Positions 26,812-34,226 of a stretch of 61,831 nucleotides of DNA are shown in pieces. The first letter of the stretch is position 1. Each line of letters begins with the position of its first letter. Under the pieces are notes generated by a model. The model did not search any database. It was not told where the DNA came from and saw nothing but the letters and a program-made list of their open reading frames with translations. Where the stretch lies: contig DXHY01000065.1 in NCBI GenBank assembly GCA_019113175.1, forward strand, positions 1-61,831, given 5' to 3'. The stretch comes from Candidatus Eisenbergiella stercoravium (GTDB lineage Bacteria; Bacillota; Clostridia; Lachnospirales; Lachnospiraceae). A program made the translations under genes and the position numbers.

Positions 26812-27888
26812 TTAAGGCTGAAGCTCTCTGCTTTTTGTGGTCGCCCGGCGGATCAGGTTGGCGGAATACATGGTTCTTTCCGGAACATCCTTTCCCTCCA
26901 GAACCTGCATGAGCAGGGAGACTGCGGTGGTGCATAAGAATTCCACCCGGTTGTCTGCGGTGGTGATTTCCGGAGTGCTGCAGATGGAGAGCAGGGAATT
27001 GTTGTAGCCGGTGATCTGAATGTCCTCCGGAATCCGTTTCCCCGCATTGAGCGCGTATTTGACGGCGCCGGCGGCAAGCTCATCGTCGGTCGCAAGACAG
27101 GCGTCAAAGACTATACCACGCGCTTCCAGCTCCTGCAGGAACCGGGCGGTCTCCGGAATGCCGGCAGGGCAGAGAAAGGAGCGCTCCTCTTCCGGATTTT
27201 CGTCTTCCATGAGAGCATGCCTTGAAGAAGCCTGTTTTTCCGGAGAAGCCTGTTCTTTCAGCGTATGCTCTGAGAGAGAACGGCAGAAGCCGGAAAGCTT
27301 CCGTTTTCCGCTGTAGCTTAAGGAGCGATAGAGAAAAATCGGGCGTTTACAGCCAAGTTCAAGAAGCTCATCCGTCATCTCCTTTACGGCGAGGGCGTCG
27401 TCGCAGACGACCGAGTATGCGCCGCTTCCGGAAAGGACGCCGTTCAGGAGAAATACCGGAACCTTTTTTGCTGCCTCATACAGATAAGCGTTGTCCTCAT
27501 CCTTTTCTTCGATGAACTGGGAGCCGGCCAGAATCAGGGCATCCACGTTGCGGGACATAAGAAGCTGGAGATATTTTTCTTTTTCCTCCTGATTGTAGCC
27601 AGTACAGCAGAGCATGGAGGCATAGGAATTTTTCCAGAGCTCCCGTTCCAGCAGGTAAATGACCCGCGCCAGATAGATGTCAGAGGAGTCAGCGCAGAGA
27701 ATGCCCACCGTGCGCATGGTATTCAGCCCGAGCCCGCGGGCGAAGGCATTTGGCGTATAGCCGTTCTGCTCCATGACTTCAAGCACCTTCTGTCTGGTGG
27801 TTTCACTGACCTTGTCGCTTCCGTTCAGAACCCGGGAAACCGTGGCGATGGACACGCCGGCCAGTCTGGATATATCGTAAATATTCGT
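26812..27888 (-). CDS. LacI-family repressor, probable hexuronate regulator
   Basis: About 358 residues. The N-terminal helix-turn-helix is NIYDISRLAGVSIATVSRVLNG, followed by the hinge and a periplasmic-binding-like sensor domain (TVGILCADSSDIYLARVIY, ITGYNNSLLSICSTPEITT). A Glu/Ser-rich insert lies around residues 215-235. The start is odd. A perfect AAGGGAGG ribosome site is followed seven bases later by ACG (27888-27886), exactly where family members begin with ATG. The only in-frame standard start, TTG at 27933, lies within a few bases of the predicted transcription start and would be leaderless. The gene is next to uxaC, and LacI-type palindromes occur at the uxa and GH28 promoters, so control of hexuronate use is likely. 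Confidence 0.88.
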   Translation of the reverse strand, partial: TNIYDISRLAGVSIATVSRVLNGSDKVSETTRQKVLEVMEQNGYTPNAFARGLGLNTMRTVGILCADSSDIYLARVIYLLERELWKNSYASMLCCTGYNQEEKEKYLQLLMSRNVDALILAGSQFIEEKDEDNAYLYEAAKKVPVFLLNGVLSGSGAYSVVCDDALAVKEMTDELLELGCKRPIFLYRSLSYSGKRKLSGFCRSLSEHTLKEQASPEKQASSRHALMEDENPEEERSFLCPAGIPETARFLQELEARGIVFDACLATDDELAAGAVKYALNAGKRIPEDIQITGYNNSLLSICSTPEITTADNRVEFLCTTAVSLLMQVLEGKDVPERTMYSANLIRRATTKSRELQP

Positions 27889-27942
27889 AAGAAGTCCTCC
27901 CTTCAGGGGCTGATGCCAATAATAATCAAACAAGCTGGCTTT

Positions 27943-27971
27943 ATTATAACAGGCTTTTTCAGGATTGTCAT
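27943..27971 (-). promoter_or_regulatory. Promoter of the LacI gene
   Basis: On the minus strand, ATGACA, 17-bp spacer and perfect TATAAT (27948-27943). The predicted transcription start is near 27936, upstream of the AAGGGAGG site. Confidence 0.75.
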
Positions 27972-28000
27972 TCTAATTCCGGGAAGGCGTATGTTCCGTT

Positions 28001-28040
28001 TTGGGCATATTAAGAAATTCTTGGGCATATTAAGAAATTC
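28001..28040. repeat. Perfect 20-bp tandem duplication
   Basis: TTGGGCATATTAAGAAATTC occurs twice head to tail, at 28001-28020 and 28021-28040. Each copy begins an AAGAA-A-TTCTT dyad. The gap 27934-28231 otherwise holds the LacI promoter and a rightward promoter at 28046. Confidence 0.9.
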
Positions 28041-28045
28041 TTCCC

Positions 28046-28074
28046 TTGTGAGCAAATCCGGAAGGTGTTACAAT
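28046..28074 (+). promoter_or_regulatory. Promoter before the truncated Rpn gene at 28386
   Basis: TTGTGA (28046-28051), 17-bp spacer and TACAAT (28069-28074). Confidence 0.55.
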
Positions 28075-28231
28075 ACAGACAGCATAAATTTCTTTTTAAG
28101 CCGTTCGGCTTTCGCCAAAACAAAGGCTCATCTGTTTTTTCCGGCGATCTTCAGGAACTCTATGCGAAGTCTTATTTTTTCCATTAATTGTAACTGTAAA
28201 ACGGGCGGGAGTACCTGAAAAGATAGAAAAA

Positions 28232-28976
28232 ATGTGTCTCCTGCGTTCCAGAGAAAGGGGGCTGCCTTTGAAAGAAAATTACATGAAGTCAGGCAGGACA
28301 AACGGCAAAAACAGCGGCAAAATTGCCGGACAGGGAATGAAACAGGATACAGCCGTCACTTTGCTTCTTAAAAACGGACCGCATCGTGCGTTGCGTGACG
28401 CTGGTGCTCTATTGGGGAAAAAAGCCATGGGATGGTCCTGTGAGGCTGTCGGATCTTTTTGAAGATGATGAAGGAATCGCCCATACGGTCCAGCTGGAGA
28501 TGAATTTTCTGGATGTCTGCAGGATGACAGAGGAGGAGATCTGCAGCTATACGGGTGAGCTGCGTTCGGTTTTCGGCTTTCGAAAATATGCCGACGATAA
28601 AGACGCGCTGCAGAGTTTTATTGATGCGAACAGAGAATATTTCAGAAACGTTTCGGAAACGGCGGTGGACGCGCTGACGGAACTGACGCATTCTTCGGAG
28701 CTTAAGAAAATTAAAACACAGGAATACACGACACCGGAAGTAGGAATAGATGTGTGCAGGGGAATTCAGGGAATGATTCAGGACGGCAGAATGGAAGGGA
28801 TAAAAGAAGGGATAAAGGAAGGAATGGAAAAAGGGATTAAAGAAGGAAAAGAGGAAGCAAAAAAGGAAATCGCATGTTCTCTTTCGGCTATGGGAATGTC
28901 TGCTGAAAAGATTGCGGAGGCAACAAAAGCCGGTATCGGACTTGTGAGGAAATGGATTTCTGAAAGTGGAGACTGA
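28232..28976 (+). pseudogene. Truncated, frameshifted Rpn-family nuclease gene
   Basis: From about 28365 the frame reads KTDRIVRCVTLVLYWGKK, then PWDGPVRLSDLF. This aligns with VYTVCLYHGTDPWDGPLHLSDM of the intact copy at 56009. It continues through ~190 residues to a charged (K)EGIKEG-repeat tail and an EKIAEATKAGIGLVRKWI end. The N-terminal half with the nuclease core is absent, and the upstream piece starting at 28232 is in another frame. The last part still forms a 196-residue open frame from GTG 28386, but I see no ribosome site for it. A decayed copy is the best reading. Confidence 0.7.
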
Positions 28977-29020
28977 AAAACGGTGACTGGCAACTGGAAA
29001 CATCAGAATTGGAGGAAACT

Positions 29021-29980
29021 ATGGAAACATTTCGTTTTGCAGTTATGGGAGCGGGTAATATTGGGAGAAAGTTCTGTGAGGCAGCCCGCATGGCAGGTTA
29101 TGAGACCGCGGCTGTGGCGAGCCGGTCTGTGGAGAGAGCCAAAAAGTGGGCGGCTGAGAATAACATAAGGGGGGCATACGGAGACTATGAACAGATGCTG
29201 GAAAAAGAAAAGCCTGACTGTGTTTACATTGCCACGACGGCAGATTCCCATTATGATCTCACCATGCTGTGTCTGGATCATGGCGTTCCGGTCCTGTGTG
29301 AAAAAGCGGCTTTTTTAAACAGCGCGCAGGCACGTGAGGTTTTTTCCAGATCGGAAAAGGAAGGAATCTTTGTGATGGAAGCGCTCTGGAGCCGGTTCCT
29401 TCCGGCAGTGAAACAGGCAAAGGAGTGGATTGCCCATGGGTATGTGGGAAAACCTTCCTTTGCGCAGATTGATATCGGTTTTCTTGTCCCTCCGGAGGCC
29501 GGAAACCGTTACCGGAACCCGAAGCTGGGCGGCGGCGCGGCCTTTGATATCACCGTTTATGCCTATGAGATTGCCAGATTCCTCCTCGGACAGGAGAAAG
29601 GACTTACGGCATCCGCGGTCTGGGGGCCCACAGGGGTGGATGTGACGGATCATGTGGTGCTTCATTTTCCGGAAATGTGCGCTTCCCTTACAGCGAGCTT
29701 TGATGCGGCTCTGGAGGAAAAGGCGGTGATCTACGGAGACCGCGGGAGGATCGTAATTCCTCAGCCGCATTTTGCGTCGGAAGCTTTTTTCTATCCGCAG
29801 GATGGCGGAGATATGATTACTTTCCGGGATACGGAGACGAAAAACGGCTTTATCTATGAAATTCAGGAGACCGTTTCCTGTATCCGCGCGGGCCGGGCGG
29901 AAAGCAGGGTGGTGCCCCACTCGCTCACATTGTCCTGCGCAGAGCTGTTTGACCGGATTATGGAAACGAAGCCGGTCTGA
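29021..29980 (+). CDS. Gfo/Idh/MocA-family oxidoreductase, atypical active site
   Basis: A 319-residue NAD(P)-dependent oxidoreductase. The Rossmann motif GAGNIGRKF is at residues 9-17, and the C-terminal domain has FAQIDIGFLVPPEAGNRY and GGGAAFDITVYAYEIARFLLG. The usual catalytic CEKP reads CEKA, and the family's D-x3-H reads D-x3-Y, as in the dimeric dihydrodiol dehydrogenase/glucose-fructose-like branch, where tyrosine can be catalytic. The substrate is unknown. GGAGG precedes the ATG at 29021. It stands alone between an Rpn remnant and a membrane protein on the other strand. Confidence 0.85.
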   Translation: METFRFAVMGAGNIGRKFCEAARMAGYETAAVASRSVERAKKWAAENNIRGAYGDYEQMLEKEKPDCVYIATTADSHYDLTMLCLDHGVPVLCEKAAFLNSAQAREVFSRSEKEGIFVMEALWSRFLPAVKQAKEWIAHGYVGKPSFAQIDIGFLVPPEAGNRYRNPKLGGGAAFDITVYAYEIARFLLGQEKGLTASAVWGPTGVDVTDHVVLHFPEMCASLTASFDAALEEKAVIYGDRGRIVIPQPHFASEAFFYPQDGGDMITFRDTETKNGFIYEIQETVSCIRAGRAESRVVPHSLTLSCAELFDRIMETKPV

Positions 29981-29983
29981 AAA

Positions 29984-30679
29984 TCAAAGCGGAGGCCTGC
30001 GGCCGAAGAAGCTGTCCTCCGGAACTTCCCGTTCCTCGTAACCGCGCCTGAAAGAGGTGCGGGAGGGATTTGCGGAACCACCTGTTCCTGTGTAACCTGT
30101 TCTGGAATAGTCCATTCCGGAAACGCCTGTTCCGGAGCAGCCGGATGAATATCCGTTCCCCGGATAGCCTGTGCCCGGATTTCCTGTTTCTGTACGGGTA
30201 CTTCCAAAACGGCCGGTCCCGGCCGCCATACGCGGTGCGTTTTCCGCGTCTGTACGGCGGTTTTCCGCGTCTGTACGGCGGTTTTCCTGGCCCTGAGAGG
30301 AAAGCCCGTGCAGCAGGCAGAAAACGCCTCCGACGAGCAGGCCGAGAAAAAAGAAACAAAGCGCAATGCCGATGGAAAAGGCGATGCCGGAAAAGGTGGG
30401 GCTGAAGGAAGTGAGAAAGGCGGAAATCACAAGGAGGCCGCCTCCGGCAGCGGAGAGGCTGACACAGCAGGAAACGGAACGCAGGGACCTCCGGGCGGCA
30501 GACAGCGAGCCAAGGAGCAGAGCGGAAAGCAGGATGCAGGAAAAGGTGATCAGAAGACCCAAAAGGCGGGAGGATGTATCAAGAACGAGAATGCCGCCCG
30601 CAGACAGGGTAAAAATGACGAAAGCCAGCAGCATACTCAGAACAAGGGTAAGGATGCAGAAGCGGGTACTATTTTTCAC
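29984..30679 (-). CDS. Hypothetical membrane protein with Gly/Ser/Thr-rich tail
   Basis: A 231-residue protein of unknown function. Residues 1-130 contain about four hydrophobic helices (FCILTLVLSMLLAFVIFTL, LLGLLITFSCILLSALLLG, then two more). The rest is a polar, glycine-, serine- and threonine-rich tail with duplicated QENRRTDAENRRTDAEN, encoded by a 21-bp tandem repeat at 30240-30281. A GTG start at 30679 follows GGAG. The tail is probably cytoplasmic or surface-exposed disorder. It faces the oxidoreductase gene, with only three bases between stops. Confidence 0.6.
   Translation of the reverse strand: MKNSTRFCILTLVLSMLLAFVIFTLSAGGILVLDTSSRLLGLLITFSCILLSALLLGSLSAARRSLRSVSCCVSLSAAGGGLLVISAFLTSFSPTFSGIAFSIGIALCFFFLGLLVGGVFCLLHGLSSQGQENRRTDAENRRTDAENAPRMAAGTGRFGSTRTETGNPGTGYPGNGYSSGCSGTGVSGMDYSRTGYTGTGGSANPSRTSFRRGYEEREVPEDSFFGRRPPL
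30240..30281. repeat. 21-bp tandem repeat within a coding tail
   Basis: Two adjacent 21-bp copies beginning TTTTCCGCGTCTGTACGG. Each adds seven residues (about ENRRTDA) to the membrane protein tail, consistent with slippage. Confidence 0.85.
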
Positions 30680-30764
30680 AGGGTTCTCCTCTCTTGAAAA
30701 TGGCGGTCAGGAAATCCTTCTTGCCTTATTTTATTCAGGAGGGGAGAGGAGGGTTACAGGCGAG

Positions 30765-31290
30765 TCAAAACAGGAGAGAAATACAGATTGCAACAAAAGT
30801 GCTCAGCAATGTTCCAAGCAGGTAATATTCAGCAAAAGACGGGTCCTCTGAGATTCTATTATACCGGGCAATGGATTTTGCCGTTAATACCAGACCGACA
30901 GCAGAATATTGCTGAATGGAAATCAGATATGATCCAAGAAGAAAGACAATCAGAATATTTGCCGGTTTATAAATGAGAAGAAGTTTCAGACTCCAGCTCA
31001 ATGCTGTACTGCCAGATAAGCCAAAAGTATGCAGAATTTTCAGAAGGTCATATCGATATACAGATGAAATATTCAGATTGTGCATGAAATATGAGATCAG
31101 AAGGAGGCAGAATATATGGAGCAGCTGATCGATTACAAAAATTTTTTGGCTGCTCGCATAGGCAGTTCCTTTTTGATGATGTACATATTTGGAGACAATG
31201 TATTTCAGTGAGTCAATGACTGTATGTGACAGAATGAAAAGAGCGATGTGCAGAAAGCTGATTCCCGGAATCAGCAGAACATTTTTATCA
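30765..31290 (-). pseudogene. DUF3307-family membrane protein, N-terminus missing
   Basis: Read on the minus strand, the frame is open from just inside the end of the SatD gene and gives LLIPGISFLHIALFILSHTV, then IDSLKYIVSKYV and several hydrophobic helices to LLSTFVAICISLLF. This resembles DUF3307 proteins, which often accompany SatD. The expected first ~60-80 residues, with the His-Asp motif of the first helix, are absent because SatD occupies that sequence. No ATG or GTG occurs in frame before 31085. It is either a 5'-deleted gene or a short form starting at 31085 (106 residues). Confidence 0.55.
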
Positions 31291-31965
31291 TATCGATATT
31301 TCCTCCATAACTGAAGTTATTTCCTTCAGTGCTTTCTCATAGGTGTAATAGCTGCCTGCCGAAAGCGCCTTATGCACGGCGGACTGGGTAATGCCCAGTC
31401 GGAGGGCAGACGCTTTCTGCCCATCCTGATGGAACAGCTGATCTGTAATGATTTCCCGCTGCCTGTCTGTCCATGTATGTTCAAGGGAATAAAGCAGAGT
31501 GAATACGGTATTCAGAAGTCTTTCAGTGGTACTGTTTTTTTCTTCAAACCGGAAAGAGAGATCTGATAGTACGGCTTTCTTTTTTGATTCATTTTCCTTC
31601 AGGAGTTCAATGGCAGACCTCGCGCGATAGAAAGCCGGTCCATCGGCGCCAAGAGCCATTTCGGGATAAATATCCGTGGTAATCCGACCCATGCCAATGC
31701 CAAAACGAAATGTGACAGGGTATAAAGACATTTTAATCTTTTCAATAATTTTCAGAAGCGAGCGCCCATCAAACAGCAGTCCCTGAAATTCATCCCCCAG
31801 CGTTATCAAAAATTTTGCGGCAATATCAGCTTCAAAGCCTTCATTAATTTCCTGTAAGATTGTGCCAAGGTTTTCCTGAATTTCTCTGCGCTGTGTCAAA
31901 GATCTGGAACCTCTGATATCTCCTATTATTGCAACAAAAGATCTGTCACTATGGAAAGTAGACAT
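31288..31965 (-). CDS. SatD-family protein
   Basis: A 225-residue protein of the SatD family, a poorly understood group first named from an acid-adaptation operon of streptococci. N-terminal FVAIIGDIRGSRSL and FLITLGDEFQGLLFDG, and later VTFRFGIGMGRITTDI, resemble nucleotidyl-cyclase/GGDEF-like folds. The C-terminus has a probable helix-turn-helix (QKASALRLGITQSAVHKAL). The 30.8-32.1 kb stretch is clearly more AT-rich than its surroundings, and the downstream partner is broken, which suggests transfer and decay. GGAGGAAAC precedes the ATG. Confidence 0.8.
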   Translation of the reverse strand: MSTFHSDRSFVAIIGDIRGSRSLTQRREIQENLGTILQEINEGFEADIAAKFLITLGDEFQGLLFDGRSLLKIIEKIKMSLYPVTFRFGIGMGRITTDIYPEMALGADGPAFYRARSAIELLKENESKKKAVLSDLSFRFEEKNSTTERLLNTVFTLLYSLEHTWTDRQREIITDQLFHQDGQKASALRLGITQSAVHKALSAGSYYTYEKALKEITSVMEEISI

Positions 31966-32130
31966 GTTTCCTCCGCTTAAAATGCATTCCTGTATGCATG
32001 TGTTCTGTTACAGAAAAAACTGATATTTATATAAGAATCAGGTTCAGTATATAACAATTATATGGAATAATCAAGAAATATTACCTTGGTGAGTTATATT
32101 TTTAAAATATTACTCTAAAAGGCGATATAC

Positions 32131-33048
32131 TCACCCTCCCCCAAAGTTTATATGCTCCAGCTTTTTTGTCCCGCCGGCGTTGAAGGAAGGCAGTACGCCC
32201 CGGTCCTTCAGGGGAGAATGGCCCAGAATGCGGCGGTAGCTGCGGTAGAAGGAGGAGTAATCCCCAAAGCCTGCGCGGACAGCGGCTTCCTGGGCGCTTA
32301 AGCCCCCCGTGAGCAGCTCCTGGGCGAGGATCACCCGTTTATGGAGCAGATAATCGAAGACCGTGGTTCCGGTGGCCCTGCGGAAAACCTTGTTCAGGTG
32401 ATGCTTGCTGATGTAGAAGCGTTCGGAAAGCTGATCCAGCGTGATCGGCTCTCCCACATGGCGGTTCAGGTAGAGCAGAATGTCGGAAACGGTGTCGGCG
32501 CTGCCGGTTTCCGCCGAAGGGCCGGAGATCTCCCGGGACATGGAAACGATCCGCGCCAGCAGCGCCTCCACGTAGATGGGGAGGAGGCGGGTCCGCAGGG
32601 CTTCCGCCTGATCCGCGCAGTCGGCGAGCGCCTCGAAGCAGCTTACGATACCATGCCTGTCCACCTGTTCAAAGTAGATTTCCGCGTTCCGCCTGTCAGG
32701 CGAAGGAAAGGCGGACAGAAGAAAAGACCTCCTTTCAGCGGAAAGGATATCCGGATGAAAATGGATGGAATATCTCCGGTAAGGCATGTCGCTGTTAACC
32801 CGCACGCCATGAAAGCAGTGCGGAGAAAGAAGCAGCAGGCTGCCCGGCGTGGGGCGGTACTGTTTTCCCTCCACCAGATAGTCCGCATCCCCTTCCAGAA
32901 AGAGATAGACCTCATAAAAATTGTGGCAATGCAGGGAATAGGATTCCATTGCCTTCCGGGTGGTGCTGTAGCTGAAGCTGACCTGCTCCGTATTGATATG
33001 TGCATCGCCCACGGTCTCTTCAGCGTCTTTATTTTTATCAGAGTCCAT
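32131..33048 (-). CDS. AraC-family transcriptional regulator, probable activator of the 33408 operon
   Basis: A 305-residue regulator. The N-terminal cupin reads YSLHCHNFYEVYLFLEGDADYLVEGK and continues to LLLSPHCFHGVRV. The C-terminal AraC domain has LDQLSERFYISKHHLNKVFRR and AQEAAVRAGFGDYSSFYRSY as its two helix-turn-helix units. The ATG at 33048 is preceded by GGAGG. It diverges from the isomerase/oxidoreductase cassette; between them are two TGCAAT-N7-TGC half-sites 21 bp apart that reach the expected -35 region, the classic arrangement for an AraC-type activator. The inducer is unknown, presumably a sugar or glycoside intermediate. Confidence 0.9.
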   Translation of the reverse strand: MDSDKNKDAEETVGDAHINTEQVSFSYSTTRKAMESYSLHCHNFYEVYLFLEGDADYLVEGKQYRPTPGSLLLLSPHCFHGVRVNSDMPYRRYSIHFHPDILSAERRSFLLSAFPSPDRRNAEIYFEQVDRHGIVSCFEALADCADQAEALRTRLLPIYVEALLARIVSMSREISGPSAETGSADTVSDILLYLNRHVGEPITLDQLSERFYISKHHLNKVFRRATGTTVFDYLLHKRVILAQELLTGGLSAQEAAVRAGFGDYSSFYRSYRRILGHSPLKDRGVLPSFNAGGTKKLEHINFGGG

Positions 33049-33168
33049 TTTCTGCCTCCATTCTGCTGCTCTGCTGTCCGCAGTTCTGATATAAAAGCTG
33101 TCACGGTCTTTCCGACATCTATCCCTGAAAAACGACTTAATTTCAGCTTACTTCACGATCGCTATATT

Positions 33169-33223
33169 TGCAATAAAAAAGTGCACATCTGCAATGGCTT
33201 TTTGCGGGCTGACGGACTATAGT
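33169..33223 (+). promoter_or_regulatory. AraC-type direct repeat and promoter of the 33408 operon
   Basis: TGCAAT-N7-TGC occurs at 33169-33184 and 33190-33205, exactly 21 bp (two helical turns) apart. A -10 box TATAGT lies at 33218-33223. The corresponding -35 position (33195-33200, TGGCTT) is poor and overlaps the second half-site, as expected for an activator-dependent promoter. Confidence 0.75.
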
Positions 33224-33236
33224 AACAGAAAAGGGA

Positions 33237-33393
33237 AAGAATGGCTAACGCCATTCTTCCATGAGTTCAATGCCGCCTGTCGGCAGCGCACGAACTAAAG
33301 ATTCGTGCTGAAAGGAGAGGGGCACGAACTGCGTTCGTGCCAAAGAATGGCTGACGCCATTCTTTCATGAATTCAATGCCGCCTGTCGGCGGC
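33237..33393. repeat. Six tandem hairpins before the 33408 operon
   Basis: Inverted repeats at 33237-33258 (9-bp stem, TAAC), 33271-33285 (TGCCG/CGGCA), 33288-33308 (GCACGAA/TTCGTGC), 33321-33341 (9-bp stem, TGC), 33342-33365 (10-bp stem, TGAC) and 33378-33393 (GCCGCC/GGCGGC). The AAGAATGGC hairpin plus the adjoining GCCGCCTG hairpin is present twice, as a duplicated module flanking two GCACGAA hairpins. The last one abuts GGAAGGAGAGG. Confidence 0.9.
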
Positions 33394-33407
33394 GGAAGGA
33401 GAGGTAT

Positions 33408-34184
33408 ATGAAAACAGGAGCACAGCTTTACACGATCAGGGCCTATACGCAGACGGAGAGGGATTTTGCGCGGTCGATGAAGAAAATTGCAGATATGGGC
33501 TACACCACCGTGCAGGTTTCCGCGATCGGAAAGGATATCCGCCCGGAGAGGGTGCGCGAGATCTGCGATGAAAACGGACTGAAGATCGTGCTGACACACA
33601 GCGACGTAAACCGGATCTTAAACGATACGGACAGGCTCATCGAGGAGCATAACATTCTGGGCTGCGACCACATCGGACTTGGCGCAATGCCGGAAAAATA
33701 CCGCTCGCCGGAGTGGATCCGCTATTTTGTGGAGGATTTTAAGGAGCCTGCAAAGAAAATCGCGGCTGCGGGAAAACGGTTTATGTACCATAATCATAAT
33801 TTTGAATTTCAGAAAATTTCCATTCCGGGCTATGAGAAGCCGGTCCGGATCATCGAATATCTGATGGACAGTTTTACGCCAGAGGAGCTGGGCTTTACGC
33901 TGGATACCTACTGGGTGGCCGCAGCGGGCGGAGATGTGTGCGACTGGATCGCGAAGCTTTCCGGAAGGATTCCCTGTGTGCACCTGAAGGATATGGCAGT
34001 TGAAGATTTCCAGTCAGTGATGGCGCCGGTGATGGAAGGAAACCTGAACTTCTCCGCCATTCTCAGCCTGCTGGAAAAGACGGACTGCGAATACCTGCTG
34101 GTAGAGCAGGATACCTGCCAGGGCAGCCCCTTCGACTGCCTGAAGACGAGCTATGACAATCTGGCCGCGGCCGGATACCGCTGA
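33408..34184 (+). CDS. Sugar-phosphate isomerase/epimerase-like TIM-barrel protein
   Basis: A 258-residue TIM-barrel enzyme of the xylose-isomerase-like/AP-endonuclease-2 superfamily. Probable metal ligands are in FMYHNHNFEF, LDTYWVAAAGGD, CVHLKDM and LLVEQD, the usual E/D/H/E positions. Members isomerise, epimerise or dehydrate keto-sugars; the substrate here is unknown. It starts a four-gene operon with two Gfo/Idh/MocA oxidoreductases and a second TIM-barrel protein, behind an AraC-controlled promoter. GGAGAGG precedes the ATG at seven bases. Confidence 0.88.
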   Translation: MKTGAQLYTIRAYTQTERDFARSMKKIADMGYTTVQVSAIGKDIRPERVREICDENGLKIVLTHSDVNRILNDTDRLIEEHNILGCDHIGLGAMPEKYRSPEWIRYFVEDFKEPAKKIAAAGKRFMYHNHNFEFQKISIPGYEKPVRIIEYLMDSFTPEELGFTLDTYWVAAAGGDVCDWIAKLSGRIPCVHLKDMAVEDFQSVMAPVMEGNLNFSAILSLLEKTDCEYLLVEQDTCQGSPFDCLKTSYDNLAAAGYR

Positions 34185-34226
34185 CGCCGATGAATGAAAA
34201 AATCAGGAAAGAAAAGGGAGATTAAC

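Noticed and set aside
33237-33393. Possible CRISPR-like array
   Set aside because: Units are palindromes of different sequence and length, there are no constant repeats with unique spacers, and no cas genes are present.
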